64,000 bases of DNA from Gari tellinella (Eukaryota > Mollusca > Bivalvia > Cardiida > Psammobiidae), in contig OV277872.1 of assembly GCA_922989275.2 (NCBI GenBank), positions 26,428,119 to 26,492,118 of the forward strand, read 5' to 3'. The notes below the pieces were generated by a model. It was not told the origin of the DNA, did no database searches, and was given only the letters and a program-made list of their open reading frames with translations. This document shows, one piece after another, positions 56,101-58,603 of this stretch (its first letter is position 1; each line of letters starts with the position of its first letter). A program made the translations under genes and the position numbers.

Positions 56101-58247
56101 TAAAGGGTTGACCCTTTCATGATCAAATCTATCTTGAGTTTTATTGATAATGGCTATATCGATGACATTTCAAGGGGCAAGAAAAGCTGCTTACGAAAAC
56201 AGTCCGATGTCTGTGTGGACCAACCGCTTCTCAGACACGTCATTGACACTGAAGAGCTTGGATCCGGTTGGTAGCCATTGTTACAAGATGTAGAACACTC
56301 GTCACCCAATATATACCGGTTTCCCGTGCATTTTAATTTGCCATTGTTTGGCCATCTTGGGGGGTTACATCTGATAACTAAAAGGCATTAAAATTTGTGA
56401 AAAAGTACACATTAATTATTGAAAACATTTCATTCAATGCAATCATGCAAAGAGTGATTTTCAGTCGGATTTGAACGTGACTGCTGTTTGTGTCCATATT
56501 AAGGTTACCAAGATATAGCAGATATAAAAAATTAAATAACAAACTTTGCAGATGACAATGTAGTGGCAGAAGAAAATAAGTAGATTAAGGGCAAACTTAT
56601 TTTACAGAATGGTCAAGTAATATGTAGTTGACGCTTATCTTCAACGGTTAACAGTTCTTTATCTATATCAGCATGCTTTGTAATTGCCGTTTGTAAAGTA
56701 TGTCGTTTTCAAATTTCTCTGAGTTGATCAATTTGTTTTCATGTGAATATCACAATAGTGTCAAACATTTGCATCTAGATGTGACACAGAACTAGTCGGT
56801 GTCTCATCTCGGTCCAAACTGTTTGCATCAATTAGCATAACTTCACACATAGCATGCCGACGTCTAAACAGTTGTAGAATATTGAAGAGAAACCAATGAC
56901 ATCGTACCTTTGACTGTAAAAGATATTGCACATTCCGCTGATAGACCATAGGTAGTAGCCGTCCAAAACGAAACCACGTATGTTCCCTCTGAAAACTGAT
57001 TTCCTGATTTAAAACTGCTCGGATTAGTCTTGACACTGAAATACACATACACACATGCATGCAGCCTGTTGCACTATTCGTAATTGTCACCTGGCGTCAT
57101 AAACCCCAGCAGTTTTATATAGTTATCCTTTTATCGAATATTAGTCGGCAACATGAACTTGTTCAATTATACATATGACAGTGTAGTATTTGCAACATCT
57201 TTGCTGACGTAAAATTTTTTTTTTTATGTACAGTGCTCCCTCTCTACAACGACACCCACTGAGAGACACAGATTGTGTCTTTTGTGCGGAGGGAATCGTT
57301 ATAGCGAGGGACGACTGAGACTTGGCTTACATTTGCAAACAACTTGAACCCTGATCAGACGTTGCGTAACGCGGCGTCTGATCTGGATTCAAGGTGTTTA
57401 ACACTCGTCGTTATATCTATTCTATCAAAATGTCCACTTATATGTAACTTTGAGAAAAACCTCAGACAACAAATTTAAGCAGACGGTATTGCAGCCATGG
57501 AAATATTAGACATAAATATCTTGTTTGGGGAACAGCGTCAAGGGTCGTTGTAAGGAGGGAGTCGCTGTTGGGAGTGCCGTTGTAGGGAGGGAGTCGGTGT
57601 TAGGAGTGCCGTTGTATGGAGGGAGCACTGTATTTAATGTAGGTCGCAATAATGCTAAAACATGAACGTGCGGTTAGAAGATGATCCTTTATGAGCAACT
57701 TCCATTCCTATTCTGCCGCCTGTCGTCTATTAATGAAAATTGGCAACATTTCTTAACCATTTCAATTCAGTGCTTTTCAATAGTACCTTTATAGAATTGA
57801 TTGTTTTATTTCTATTGCAAATATATATAAAAAATCATAGCAGTGTTGACGTTTCAGATAAGGAAAACGAGTTAGCTATAAATTGCGCTTCAGTGTTAGA
57901 CGTTTTGATTTTCGACAGAGCGAGTCTATGACAGAGGCTGATATCAATTAACACAGTTTGTAGGGGACTTGCGTATGCTTTGTCAATTTTTTTCTCCGAA
58001 TAAAATATTGTTTCAGCAACACCGTTTTAACATTGCGAGGTTATTAATATATGTCGAATTGAGGAATAACGTTACCTAATACTTCCCCCTCCTTGTTCGG
58101 TAGCCACAGGCTCTGTCCATTTTACAGGAGCCGATAATTCACCTTCCCTCGCCACAATTGTATTTGGACCATCAATTGTAGCACATTTGAGAGATGGAGG
58201 ATAGTGTGGTGGTTGTTGCATTACAATCGGCGAGCCAGATTGATGAG
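14006..58247 (-). CDS. SVEP1/polydom-like membrane-anchored mosaic protein gene (22 exons, 5' incomplete)
   Basis: I assembled 22 minus-strand exons by combining domain homology with GT/AG sites. Exons in order: 58247-58076, 57035-56908, 56377-56195, 54496-54320, 49053-48796, 45887-45678, 44057-43869, 43740-43117, 42079-41918, 40190-40029, 39189-38994, 38015-37831, 35627-35463, 32112-31882, 30884-30714, 25997-25794, 23178-22888, 21948-21745, 20605-20450, 19590-19543, 16410-16305, 14105-14006. They total 4322 nt, two leftover bases plus 1440 codons including stop. All junction phases agree; most introns are phase 1, typical of shuffled extracellular modules. Modules: HYR-CCP-CCP-HYR-CCP-CCP-furin domain-GCC2-GCC2-LamG-EGF-EGF-TSP1-CCP-furin domain-GCC2-TM-tail. 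HYR, CCP, GCC2, EGF and pentraxin modules occur together in SVEP1/polydom, a secreted adhesion protein, but this one ends in a membrane helix. The first exon starts in phase 1, so the signal peptide and N-terminal modules lie beyond 58247. The exact orthologue is not established. Confidence 0.85.
14106..15061. other. Last intron, upper part, no feature
   Basis: Intron sequence between exons 21 and 22 up to the MITE. No repeats were recognised beyond AT-rich runs. Confidence 0.5.
15062..15192. mobile_element. MITE family 6, diverged
   Basis: 'ggttataaagcgtttgaact', then 'gctcaaatctgaccaaccaa', then tcaaatgcttcatagtc. The palindrome is imperfect. Confidence 0.6.
15195..16229. mobile_element. 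1.0-kb inverted-end element with TTGCTCA/TGAGAT subrepeats
   Basis: The left end GGCCCGGATTTTACGAAACG mirrors a right end reading GGCCCGGCTTTTACGAAACG on the other strand, and both continue 'TCTCAAA'. Both arms, about 150 bp, then consist of scattered TTGCTCA and TGAGAT/TCTCA words. The interior (15370-16080) has no ORF. It lies in the intron between exons 21 and 22. Superfamily unknown. Confidence 0.85.
16305..16410 (-). CDS. Exon 21: transmembrane helix
   Basis: 106 nt, phase 1 in and 2 out. ATEGVK precedes a hydrophobic stretch, IAIGVCVSIGILILAGAAIV, continuing FVYKYINN, a single membrane-spanning helix with positive residues on the inner side. The acceptor (ttttttccag) lies only 13 nt from the end of a MITE at 16425-17021. 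The donor is AG|gtaaga. Confidence 0.88.
16425..17021. mobile_element. MITE abutting the TM exon acceptor (GAGCCGTGC ends)
   Basis: Inverted ends of about 36 bp: 'tgagccgtgcaatgacgaaa' at the left, and 'tgagccgtgccatgacaaaa' at the right on the other strand, both followed by c.tgccttattgca. About 597 bp, non-coding inside. MITEs with GAGCCGYGCCATGA ends are common in bivalves (recalled, not checked). Confidence 0.85.
17022..18379. other. Intron, no recognised feature
   Basis: AT-rich intron between exons 20 and 21. ORFs up to 75 codons on either strand show no domain. Confidence 0.5.
18380..19388. mobile_element. Family 1 MITE split by a pearl-like tandem-repeat element
   Basis: Left half of the MITE: 18380-18470 (taccccTatcactgtcttgcc, gcaaacagtt). 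Right half: 19333-19388 ('aagcagacaagtg', 'ggcagtgaagggttt'). Between them, about 18480-19332, lies an array with 150-160-bp period marked by 'gatcttgacctttgac' near 18655, 18812 (diverged), 18965 and 19120. It ends in gacggacggatgg microsatellite and ggggcataa. A core array of about 160 bp plus an ACRG microsatellite matches the pearl family known from bivalves. Confidence 0.7.
19543..19590 (-). CDS. Exon 20: 48-nt stalk exon
   Basis: A very short exon between tttgcag and G|gtgagt, phase 1-1. It encodes NNVHSGEKGHVDDSS plus split residues, a hydrophilic linker between the GCC2 repeat and the membrane helix. It was found because both flanking exons need a phase-1 partner and both sites are strong. 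It could be skipped without a frame change, so alternative splicing of stalk length is possible (inference). Confidence 0.75.
19640..19780. mobile_element. MITE family 6
   Basis: 'ttataaagctgttgagttga', core 'tttgattggtcatatttcag' and its mirror 'ctgaccaatcaaatgattg', then gacgctttatacccttgga. Confidence 0.75.
19800..19915. repeat. Imperfect hairpin
   Basis: tcgttaact at 19819 pairs with agttaacga near 19873, around a tight accatgctgaagcatggt stem-loop. A possible small palindromic element in the intron next to exon 20. Confidence 0.5.
20450..20605 (-). CDS. Exon 19: GCC2/GCC3 Cys-rich repeat
   Basis: 52 codons, phase 1-1. ECPVGSYADGYTVHLCPRGQ, then YQDQTGQSTCKPCPQGKTT and ISEC, is a textbook GCC2 repeat. 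It is the last extracellular module before the stalk. A plus-strand ORF over the same DNA is a shadow. Confidence 0.92.
20626..20845. mobile_element. MITE family 1
   Basis: Starts 'taaccccttcactgccatgg'. Core 'aaacagttggaattctggta' and right arm 'tctgatcaggatccaaactg'. Ends near ggcagtggcgcagttaa. About 20 bp from exon 19. Confidence 0.8.
21390..21480. mobile_element. Half MITE, GCAGAAT-core family
   Basis: 'ggcgcattctgctttatttt', then 'gcgttaagtggccacc', the right half only. Confidence 0.5.
21745..21948 (-). CDS. Exon 18: second furin-site domain, end, and GCC2 start
   Basis: 68 codons, phase 1-1. ESLVGFLKQAMTLEESAQQV, then VDFFRVTVNGKTQTVGNG, ends RCPSGSVRLDVFC. The closing Cys segment parallels VCPEGTIPKQDTASC at the end of exon 8. 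Several N-x-S/T sites (NNS, NGT) suggest an extracellular, glycosylated segment. Confidence 0.87.
22027..22232. mobile_element. MITE family 5 (CAGTAAAACCCC ends, pogo-like)
   Basis: Left end TA-CAGTAAAACCCCTCTATTACGAC. Core 'agaaagctcctttaggagct' within 'aaagcaaggtgacag' and its mirror. Ends 'gagaagttttacagta'. TA flanks and CAGT termini are typical of the pogo branch of Tc1/mariner. Confidence 0.8.
22345..22440. mobile_element. MITE family 1, core only
   Basis: gcgacagtttagattctcatcaga, then a mirrored 'ggtcagggtcaaaacagttt'. The arms are too diverged to give termini. Confidence 0.5.
22888..23178 (-). CDS. Exon 17: second furin-site domain, first part (RKRR)
   Basis: 97 codons (291 nt), phase 1-1. 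It begins VKPPVEMGVSLDGHYETLEC. A charged helical stretch follows, then ECVKEGSCETDIVPKSC, then KTRKRRSGNALSVSVNL. The RKRR is an R-x-R-R furin-type site placed after a Cys-rich stretch, as in exon 8. No catalytic domain was recognised. Confidence 0.85.
23384..23745. mobile_element. MITE family 2
   Basis: 'gttccctccctacaacggcc', internal 'gcatttatgtccaac', a perfect core at 23590-23645 ('gaatccagatcagacgccgc' and its mirror), then 'ccctataacgactccctccg'. The best-preserved core of this family. Confidence 0.85.
23985..24133. mobile_element. Possible pogo-like MITE end
   Basis: 'cgagatatcgaggtttgact' then gta at the right, with related gactcggttaagtcgagc at the left, resembling CAGTCAAACCTCGATAT-type ends. 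Confidence 0.4.
24300..25550. other. Intron, nothing recognised
   Basis: No domain, no clear inverted repeat. The 96-codon minus-strand frame at 24353-24643 has no recognisable feature. Confidence 0.5.
25555..25680. mobile_element. MITE, GCAGAAT-core family, short core
   Basis: 'taacccattacctcatagtc', 'cacttaaagcagattgaaaa', 'ttcagcctgctttaagctac'. The GCAGAAT centre is deleted. Confidence 0.55.
25794..25997 (-). CDS. Exon 16: CCP-like six-Cys module
   Basis: 68 codons (204 nt), phase 1-1. ECTRLL, VVQDC, RCAISCRPGLYF, YYECG, a Trp in YKWNH and LPVCS follow the same spacing as the other six-Cys CCP-like modules, though with an unusual PPLPYY stretch. It joins TSP1 upstream and the second furin-site domain downstream. 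Confidence 0.82.
26190..26345 (-). mobile_element. Penelope-like 3' UTR, separated from its coding end
   Basis: On the minus strand it reads 'ctgatgaaggttctccaacg' then 'gaaaaccgaaactgtcac', the characteristic 3' region of Penelope-like elements. Its coding part is at 30108-30470. The two were parted by the element at 26346-30107. Confidence 0.65.
26600..26835. mobile_element. MITE family 3
   Basis: taacccattggaccctttcg, 'gacgagtatattagtcattt', core gatcagactaatcccaaaggagcc, ending gtttcaggtgtgaataagtta. Confidence 0.55.
27480..27850. mobile_element. Diverged MITE fragments
   Basis: 'taaccctttcaccacagtag' at the left, 'gcagaaagctacatgagctt' (an agaaagctcc-type core), and 'ctgctatagaggggttcaac' at the right, resembling family 5 ends. 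Confidence 0.4.
28270..28737. repeat. Minisatellite, 32-bp unit
   Basis: About a dozen units of the form 'gaataatgaccggggagtca' plus 'ttctacgacatc'. The unit is the same motif as in the inverted ends of the host element (26346-30107). Confidence 0.9.
30031..30470 (-). pseudogene. Penelope-like GIY-YIG endonuclease relic
   Basis: Reading 30469 downward: NCEALYIGKTFRKLGTRIGK (GIY-YIG 'YIGKT..R.L..R...H'), then VANHTHVARQNHEIDWNGV and LMDREDNTSLRI. A frame change near 30200 leads to MDRDERGYQISRIY, the usual C-terminal motif. It belongs to a different Penelope lineage from 1560-5465. It is cut at 30107 by the inverted-end element. Confidence 0.8.
30714..30884 (-). CDS. Exon 15: thrombospondin type 1 repeat
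   Basis: 57 codons, phase 1-1. GGWSDWTDWAQCSKTCGGGK shows the WxxWxxW motif and CSxTCGGG. RTRQCN and later C residues (PCQG, RDCNEDECP) complete the six-Cys TSP1. WxxW tryptophans in such repeats can be C-mannosylated in animals. TSP1 is not a typical SVEP1 module, so it distinguishes this gene. Confidence 0.93.
31188..31680 (+). pseudogene. LINE 3' fragment, C-terminal domain
   Basis: Frames read LKRAKLPTVH and SQIRWTG, then ERLHKQLLYGELP, KSFKDCMKASLREIDL and TWENLTQNHPAWRSAV, in at least two frames. This is the 'LRW.GH..RM.D.R.PK.l.YGEL...KD.LK.SL....i....WE..A..R..WR' tail of a bivalve LINE family also present at 62985-63430. It ends near 'catagcgatggacgaa'. Confidence 0.8.
31882..32112 (-). 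CDS. Exon 14: two EGF-like domains
   Basis: 77 codons, phase 1-1. EGF 1 is calcium-binding in type: VDECDSNPC, TCINKQGSYEC, RCLDGYTGDQC. EGF 2 has DFCIDNACQHGATC, IDGASNYTCSC and YGYSGDHC. Both have six cysteines and the Asp/Asn hydroxylation pattern C-x-[DN]-x4-[FY]-x-C. Two EGFs in one exon is slightly unusual but in frame. Confidence 0.93.
32240..32330. mobile_element. MITE family 1, core only
   Basis: 'gtaaacaatttagagcctga', centre cgaataactcgggg, mirror 'cgactcaaaactgtttgcaa'. Confidence 0.55.
32407..32562. mobile_element. MITE family 6
   Basis: 'gtccaaggttataaagcttt', core gtcagatgtgagcttaggcttaaa (imperfect), 'ctgaccaatcaagtgcttga', ending cattataagcactagg. Confidence 0.75.
32690..33690. 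mobile_element. Pearl-like element with ~150-bp tandem array
   Basis: Six units marked by caagtatcaagt at about 32791, 32941, 33081, 33238, 33399 and 33558. Each also has aaggtcaaggtcacag and 'ggttgaaagtgaaggaggag'. The array ends in gacagacagaccg../ccgaccgacaaaccgac (ACRG-like microsatellite) and 'ccagtatgtgggggtataac'. The 116-codon ORF over it is a by-product of repeat length near a multiple of three. Confidence 0.75.
33945..33995 (+). promoter_or_regulatory. TATA-box-like promoter motif
   Basis: 'cccctatataagcg' about 33948-33961, followed about 30 bp later by ttcagtagaac, an initiator-like context. It is antisense in the host intron. No ORF follows, so it may be a transposon promoter or chance. 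Confidence 0.3.
34110..34290. repeat. Long hairpin, ~80-bp arms
   Basis: 'gaaataataagtgaatacca' with gttttat..caatcgaacac at the left mirrors 'gtgttcgattgcatgataaa' and attattatttctt at the right. The arms meet near ggactaaaggcctcg. Confidence 0.75.
35463..35627 (-). CDS. Exon 13: pentraxin/LamG domain, C-terminal third
   Basis: 55 codons, phase 1-1, acceptor ttgcag and donor G|gtaaat. GMQLSSYNLLSHASSEADVA, then a Cys (SSSC), an SVLTSDVIALSQNV stretch and MCD finish the domain. The 'LS.yNl.....' turn and terminal Cys resemble the end of pentraxin-like domains. It leads straight into the EGF pair through a split Ala. Confidence 0.85.
35716..35891. mobile_element. MITE family 5, diverged
   Basis: 'tacagcaaaccccatctatc', core 'gcagaaagctcctgcagggg', end cgtttacagta. 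Confidence 0.6.
35908..36223. mobile_element. MITE family 2
   Basis: 'atgttccctccctataacgg', core 'gaaaccagatcatacgccgc' with its mirror, 'aacaacacgcacaacctgtg', end gttcaaaatcactgta. Confidence 0.8.
36490..36562. mobile_element. MITE family 1, core
   Basis: 'gcaaacagttttgagtctga', centre gccgagttactcggc, mirror tctggctacgaaccgtttgc. Confidence 0.6.
36920..36990 (-). repeat. tRNA-like B-box fragment
   Basis: The minus strand reads 'cccgggttcgaactccgccc', a Pol III B-box-like sequence. No matching 5' acceptor stem or A box was found, so it is a tRNA/SINE relic at most. Confidence 0.3.
37650..37755. repeat. Hairpin with TAAACCCCTCT arms
   Basis: 'taaagaggggtttattccgc' mirrors 'gaagtataaacccctctat'. 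aatgac..tattattc at the outer edge also pairs loosely. It lies 75 bp from exon 12. Confidence 0.65.
37831..38015 (-). CDS. Exon 12: pentraxin/LamG domain, middle third
   Basis: 185 nt, phase 2 in and 1 out. I chose the acceptor ccggcag|G at 38016 over the upstream ttag at 38042, because only the former completes the split Trp of exon 11 in frame. The upstream choice gives a stop. The product reads GTFDTGNELQPFKWYHIGVS, then TIEVYINGTEVYS, the diagnostic 'W.HIgvs.DG......vYinG' core of pentraxin/LamG domains. A purine-rich tract lies just past the donor. Confidence 0.85.
38081..38286. mobile_element. MITE family 5, complete, TA target duplication
   Basis: 206 bp from CAGTAAAACCTCGCTATTAC to the mirrored gtaatagtgaggttttactg, with TA on each side. 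The inner palindrome has 'aaagcaaggtcacag' and agaaagatcctaaagaagctttct. Pogo-like ends. It lies just upstream of exon 12. Confidence 0.88.
38994..39189 (-). CDS. Exon 11: pentraxin/LamG domain, first third
   Basis: 196 nt, phase 1 in and 2 out. YDVRLDQGSQFRVKAKSN and LTLSTWVFLVQKNEECVLFSA, then LHYFTVSRKQNLVVEADW, give the first strands of a concanavalin-like (pentraxin/LamG) fold. The donor TG|gtaacg forces a phase-2 partner, which is satisfied by the exon-12 acceptor chosen below. Confidence 0.85.
39474..39840. mobile_element. MITE, GCAGAAT-core family, possibly two overlapping copies
   Basis: 'aacccttcccccaatagaag' at the left, 'cttaaagcaggctgaaagta' at 39610, then a clean core 'aagcagaatgcgccttaagg' with its mirror at 39732-39782, ending 'ggctatcaggtaaagggtt'. 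Confidence 0.65.
40029..40190 (-). CDS. Exon 10: second GCC2-like Cys-rich repeat
   Basis: 54 codons, phase 1-1, acceptor tttcag and donor A|gtaagt. YCKAGYHSPTGLSPCVACD, FQSKTMSSSCKKCEPGKKT and EGSTSRKACQ continue the Cys-rich repeat run from exon 9. It ends with a split Ser that leads into the pentraxin-like domain. Confidence 0.87.
40498..41574 (-). mobile_element. Second copy of endonuclease-less RT element, 5'-truncated
   Basis: The minus strand equals the last ~1080 bp of the 7677-10348 element: the RT C-terminus from VYISQLIRFARACTS to GCATTDRA* (open frame 41574-41141), then the 3' UTR to 'cgtatttatt' at 40498. It lacks the one-base deletion of copy 1. Truncated at the 5' side next to a family 1 MITE tail. 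Located in the intron between exons 9 and 10, in host-gene sense. Confidence 0.88.
41590..41660. mobile_element. Family 1 MITE right-half fragment
   Basis: 'cttgcagacgacaaattgaa' then gaaagggataaac, touching the 5' truncation point of the RT copy. Confidence 0.5.
41712..41880. mobile_element. MITE family 1, internally deleted
   Basis: gttatttgcaacagttttgatcc at the left, half a core, then 'ttcttcagtcaaaatagcta' and 'accatggcagggaaggaatt'. Its right end lies 38 bp beyond the exon 9 donor. Confidence 0.6.
41918..42079 (-). CDS. Exon 9: GCC2/GCC3 (ephrin-receptor-like) Cys-rich repeat
   Basis: 54 codons, phase 1-1. GCPTGRFFSKSTGDCQYC, QVGTYQDTAYSLDCKSCP and a final MC match the GCC2 pattern 'CP.G.y......C..Cp.GtYq......C..Cp.g..T...G'. 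Repeats of this type occur in SVEP1, SCUBE and ephrin receptors. The donor (G|gttata) is weaker than its neighbours, but the phase and joined reading (CKEYC) support it. Confidence 0.87.
42226..42436. mobile_element. MITE family 1
   Basis: 'taactctttcgctcaaaatg', a strong core 'aacgccgcctaacgcggcgt' flanked by gatcctgatc and its mirror, right part aaagcagacgacaatg, end 'acggtaaaggggtaaac'. Confidence 0.85.
42437..43116. other. Intron, nothing recognised
   Basis: AT-rich sequence between exon 9 and exon 8 without repeats I recognise. Confidence 0.5.
43117..43740 (-). CDS. Exon 8: large domain with RRKR furin-type site, then Cys-rich start
   Basis: 208 codons in one exon, the longest here. 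The first half has FLFTFDKRVRQ and NVIVFIAEKRN. The middle has NFVKVLNTSQFRAAC and a Cys-rich stretch ending in TCGPTTTRRKRSVS, a clear R-x-K-R furin-type motif. A hydrophobic stretch LAYTVTFDMFIPFHP follows, then VCPEGTIPKQDTASC, which opens a GCC2-type repeat. The middle to end resembles exons 17-18, so this is an internal duplicate. I do not recognise it by family name. It occupies the place of the unassigned segment ahead of the ephrin-receptor-like repeats in SVEP1-like proteins (inference). Confidence 0.85.
43869..44057 (-). CDS. Exon 7: CCP/sushi-like module
   Basis: 63 codons, phase 1-1, acceptor tttcag and donor A|gtaggt. TCQNLPAPANGAMACS, TCQLQCQEGYDIP, YVCGTSNGKWIP and SDC form another six-Cys CCP. 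It joins exon 8 through a split Ser (A+GT). There is no long ORF at this place, so it was found by reading the minus strand directly. Confidence 0.88.
44088..44205. mobile_element. MITE family 5 fragment
   Basis: 'tacagtaaaacaactttaaa', then 'taaagctccaaaagggagct'. The right end is missing. Confidence 0.5.
44402..44751. mobile_element. MITE family 2
   Basis: 'cagtgctccctctctataac', 'gagggagtcgttaaaaggag', a shortened core aattcagatcagatctgg, 'gcagacgctattgcagcag', end gggcagggaacattgta. Confidence 0.8.
45110..45340. mobile_element. MITE family 2, right end missing
   Basis: 'caatgggagacatatattgc', core 'cttgaatgcagatcagatgc' with mirror, 'ctgtcaaaatgtccactagt', then it breaks off at ggcaaacaac. 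Confidence 0.65.
45455..45640. mobile_element. MITE family 1, diverged
   Basis: Outer 'ccttcacacttttacccc', 'ggaaacagtttgggttctaa', 'gacactcattacgacattac', end gtggtaaagagctga. Confidence 0.5.
45678..45887 (-). CDS. Exon 6: CCP/sushi-like module
   Basis: 70 codons, phase 1-1, acceptor tttcag and donor G|gtttgc. Residues ISCQPPSLN, YHCPQLYRWGATCTLSCRSGYPLGG, IQCLND and HWDHEPFCK give the six-Cys CCP variant with the expected Gly-Tyr and late Trp. Confidence 0.9.
46015..46085. mobile_element. MITE family 1 fragment
   Basis: 'gtctgatctggctccaaact' then gtttgcaatgtac, one arm of the core only. Confidence 0.45.
46780..48560. mobile_element. Long foldback element, ~600-bp arms
   Basis: The left arm (about 46780-47440) mirrors the right arm (about 47985-48560). 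Paired words include aaggtgtttttg.ttgttt, 'gttagcaatgtctactgtat', tctat..ccggt, 'catggtgtgcaaccgattct', 'cacacgaattactaattaaaa' and 'cctaacttccgga'. The loop contains a family 1 core at 47608-47683. Diverged copies of a caccagagtcat..cttattat word lie outside the arms at 46692, 48576 and 48661. No ORF. It lies in the intron between exons 5 and 6. Confidence 0.8.
47608..47683. mobile_element. MITE family 1 core in foldback loop
   Basis: A near-perfect palindrome: 'caaacaatttggagcctggt', 'cagacgccgggtgacccggc' and the mirror 'ggctccaaacggtttgcaaa'. Confidence 0.85.
48796..49053 (-). CDS. Exon 5: complete HYR domain 2
   Basis: 86 codons, phase 1-1. It begins DKTAPVFDHGRCPNDIQV, continues with MVKWDIPTGKDNSG, and ends with MHTIAYDIVDSNNN and PCTFIVQVQ, a full HYR with its paired cysteines. 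Unlike HYR 1 it is not split by an intron. It follows a CCP and precedes a CCP, as in SVEP1-type proteins. The mobile element at 49123-54147 ends about 68 nt upstream of this acceptor. Confidence 0.9.
49690..51860. repeat. Internal inverted repeat of the 5-kb element
   Basis: 'tactgtccttttcactcagc' near 49694 mirrors 'gctgagtgaaaaggacagta' near 51607. 'gacgatcagatcgttttttac' near 49779 mirrors the DNA near 51516. In addition 'ggtgattgctgatttacttt' occurs as a direct repeat near 49603 and 51788. The central part, 49830-51480, has no ORF of note but holds a GA/GACA microsatellite at 50137-50215. Confidence 0.7.
50137..50215. repeat. GA / GACA microsatellite
   Basis: gagagagagaga followed by 'gatagacagacagacagaga' and more gagaga runs. 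Confidence 0.9.
52295..52390. mobile_element. MITE fragment, GCAGAAT-core family
   Basis: 'agcttaaagcaggctgaaag', agagcagaatgttctgac, 'ttagccagctttaagcgttg'. Confidence 0.55.
52451..53955 (-). mobile_element. Mariner-like DNA transposon
   Basis: The left end CGAGGGGTGTTCCGAAAATA (52451, after TA) pairs with a right end ending 'ttggaacacctctcc' at 53955. About 1.5 kb, the usual mariner size. It encodes one transposase on the minus strand. Inserted in the 5-kb inverted-end element, so it is younger than that element. Confidence 0.88.
52493..53572 (-). pseudogene. Mariner transposase, frameshifted, catalytic Asp residues lost
   Basis: N-terminal part (frame 53644-52994): helix-turn-helix region YSSVTRWFKRFKAGREML, GRSRTV, a second HTH LTVREIAHRTSLSLSRVHLI, then ARWIPHLLDNGKKHQR. 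The first catalytic block reads TGNVTWIHYYEP where the family has TGDE, so the first Asp is Asn. The second part (52828-52493) has LLHNNAPSHKAEIV (family HDNAPSH, so the second Asp is Asn) and the third, SPDLAPSDYFLFPKLKSYLKG, intact. A frameshift parts the two, near 52850-52990. Confidence 0.88.
54320..54496 (-). CDS. Exon 4: CCP/sushi-like module
   Basis: 59 codons, phase 1-1, acceptor cacag and donor G|gtaata. It shows the same six-Cys pattern as exon 3: ACKTKP, IYCP, ATCTVACNDGYKRDG, MYCDESGDW, PPTC. It feeds directly into the second HYR domain. The intron between this exon and exon 5 is mostly the 5-kb mobile element at 49123-54147. Confidence 0.9.
54731..55061. mobile_element. MITE with ~55-bp inverted ends
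   Basis: 'tgtaggaaccacaggtactt' and 'catctagatctattaaccgc' at the left mirror 'tttaatagatctaaatgtat' and 'caagtacctgtagtaggaac' at the right. A poly(C) run at 54777-54790 pairs with ggtgggggg. 331 bp. Confidence 0.8.
55120..55215. repeat. Hairpin
   Basis: 'agtgaatttattaaacgagttgg' region mirrors 'tccaacgagttcaataaatt', with gataaaat inside. Confidence 0.7.
55900..56112. mobile_element. MITE, GCAGAAT-core family
   Basis: 'aattcattccttcaccgaag', 'tagcttaaagcagacttaaa', core 'gcagaatatgacttaaggca' and mirror, ending 'ttttgattaaagggttgac'. Close to exon 3. Confidence 0.7.
56195..56377 (-). CDS. Exon 3: CCP/sushi-like module
   Basis: 61 codons in phase 1-1 between ttttag and C|gtaagc. Six cysteines fit the longer CCP variant found beside HYR modules: RCNPP, LKC, ECSTSCNNGY, MTC, then a Trp in RSGWS and a final DC. 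CCP modules are binding surfaces in complement and adhesion proteins. It joins exon 4 to give DCFPTACK. Confidence 0.88.
56768..56830. mobile_element. MITE family 1 fragment
   Basis: gcatctagatgtgacacag and 'tctcggtccaaactgtttgc', one arm of the core. Confidence 0.4.
56908..57035 (-). CDS. Exon 2: C-terminal half of HYR domain 1
   Basis: This 128-nt exon lies between tttcag and G|gtacga. It encodes the second half of HYR: SGNQFSEGTYVVSFWTAT, then SAECAISFTVK, matching the family's 'G..F..G...V.Y.A.D..gn...C.F.V.V'. It enters in phase 2 and leaves in phase 1, so the intron splits the HYR fold in the middle. Confidence 0.85.
57231..57631. mobile_element. MITE family 2, complete, TA target duplication
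   Basis: 401 bp from CAGTGCTCCCTCTCTACAAC to the mirrored 'ggagggagcactg', with TA on both sides. Core 'gaaccctgatcagacgttgc' and mirror. The right part repeats 'gttgtaaggagggagtcg'. Pogo-like ends. Confidence 0.9.
58076..58247 (-). CDS. Exon 1 of the visible part: N-terminal half of HYR domain 1
   Basis: The acceptor (tacag) and donor (AG|gtaacg) bracket 172 nt, entered in phase 1 and left in phase 2. The product has the HYR start pattern: PPSLKC, then ATIDGPN, then APVKWTEPVAT, matching the family's 'P.l.CP..i.v...G...a.V.W..P.a.D'. HYR is an Ig-like fold linked to adhesion and usually sits beside CCP modules. The phase-2 end (AG) joins the T that opens the next exon, giving Ser and the second half of the same domain. 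No earlier exon was recognised between here and the window end. Confidence 0.85.
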
Positions 58248-58448
58248 CTGTACAGAGGAAGACATTAATAGTTAACCAATTGATTACTATATATTACAAT
58301 ACCATACTCCAAATTGGTGTATTTAGATTTTTTGCTGGTTCTAATAGTTGAAAGTCTGTTCTACAATTGACAAAATCTCTATCACCAAAAGAAACGCACA
58401 CGTCATTTAACACCCGTAGGTCAGCCACGTGACCAGTTAGGGGCGTTC

Positions 58449-58560
58449 TCCAACTGCTGTTTATAATAATAATGATGATAATAATAATAAAGACTTTATT
58501 TCAAGAGGGTAACACAATCAGAACACACAAGCGACGAATCTCCCTTGTGGCTCGCGGGTT
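58449..58560 (-). mobile_element. Non-LTR retroelement 3' end with (TTATTA)n tail
   Basis: The minus strand reads 'cttgaaataaagtctttatt' followed by attattatta repeats, the form of a LINE/SINE tail. Confidence 0.5.
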
Positions 58561-58603
58561 GCGTGATTTATGAGTTTTCCATGTTAAAATAACTATTGAT
58601 TTA

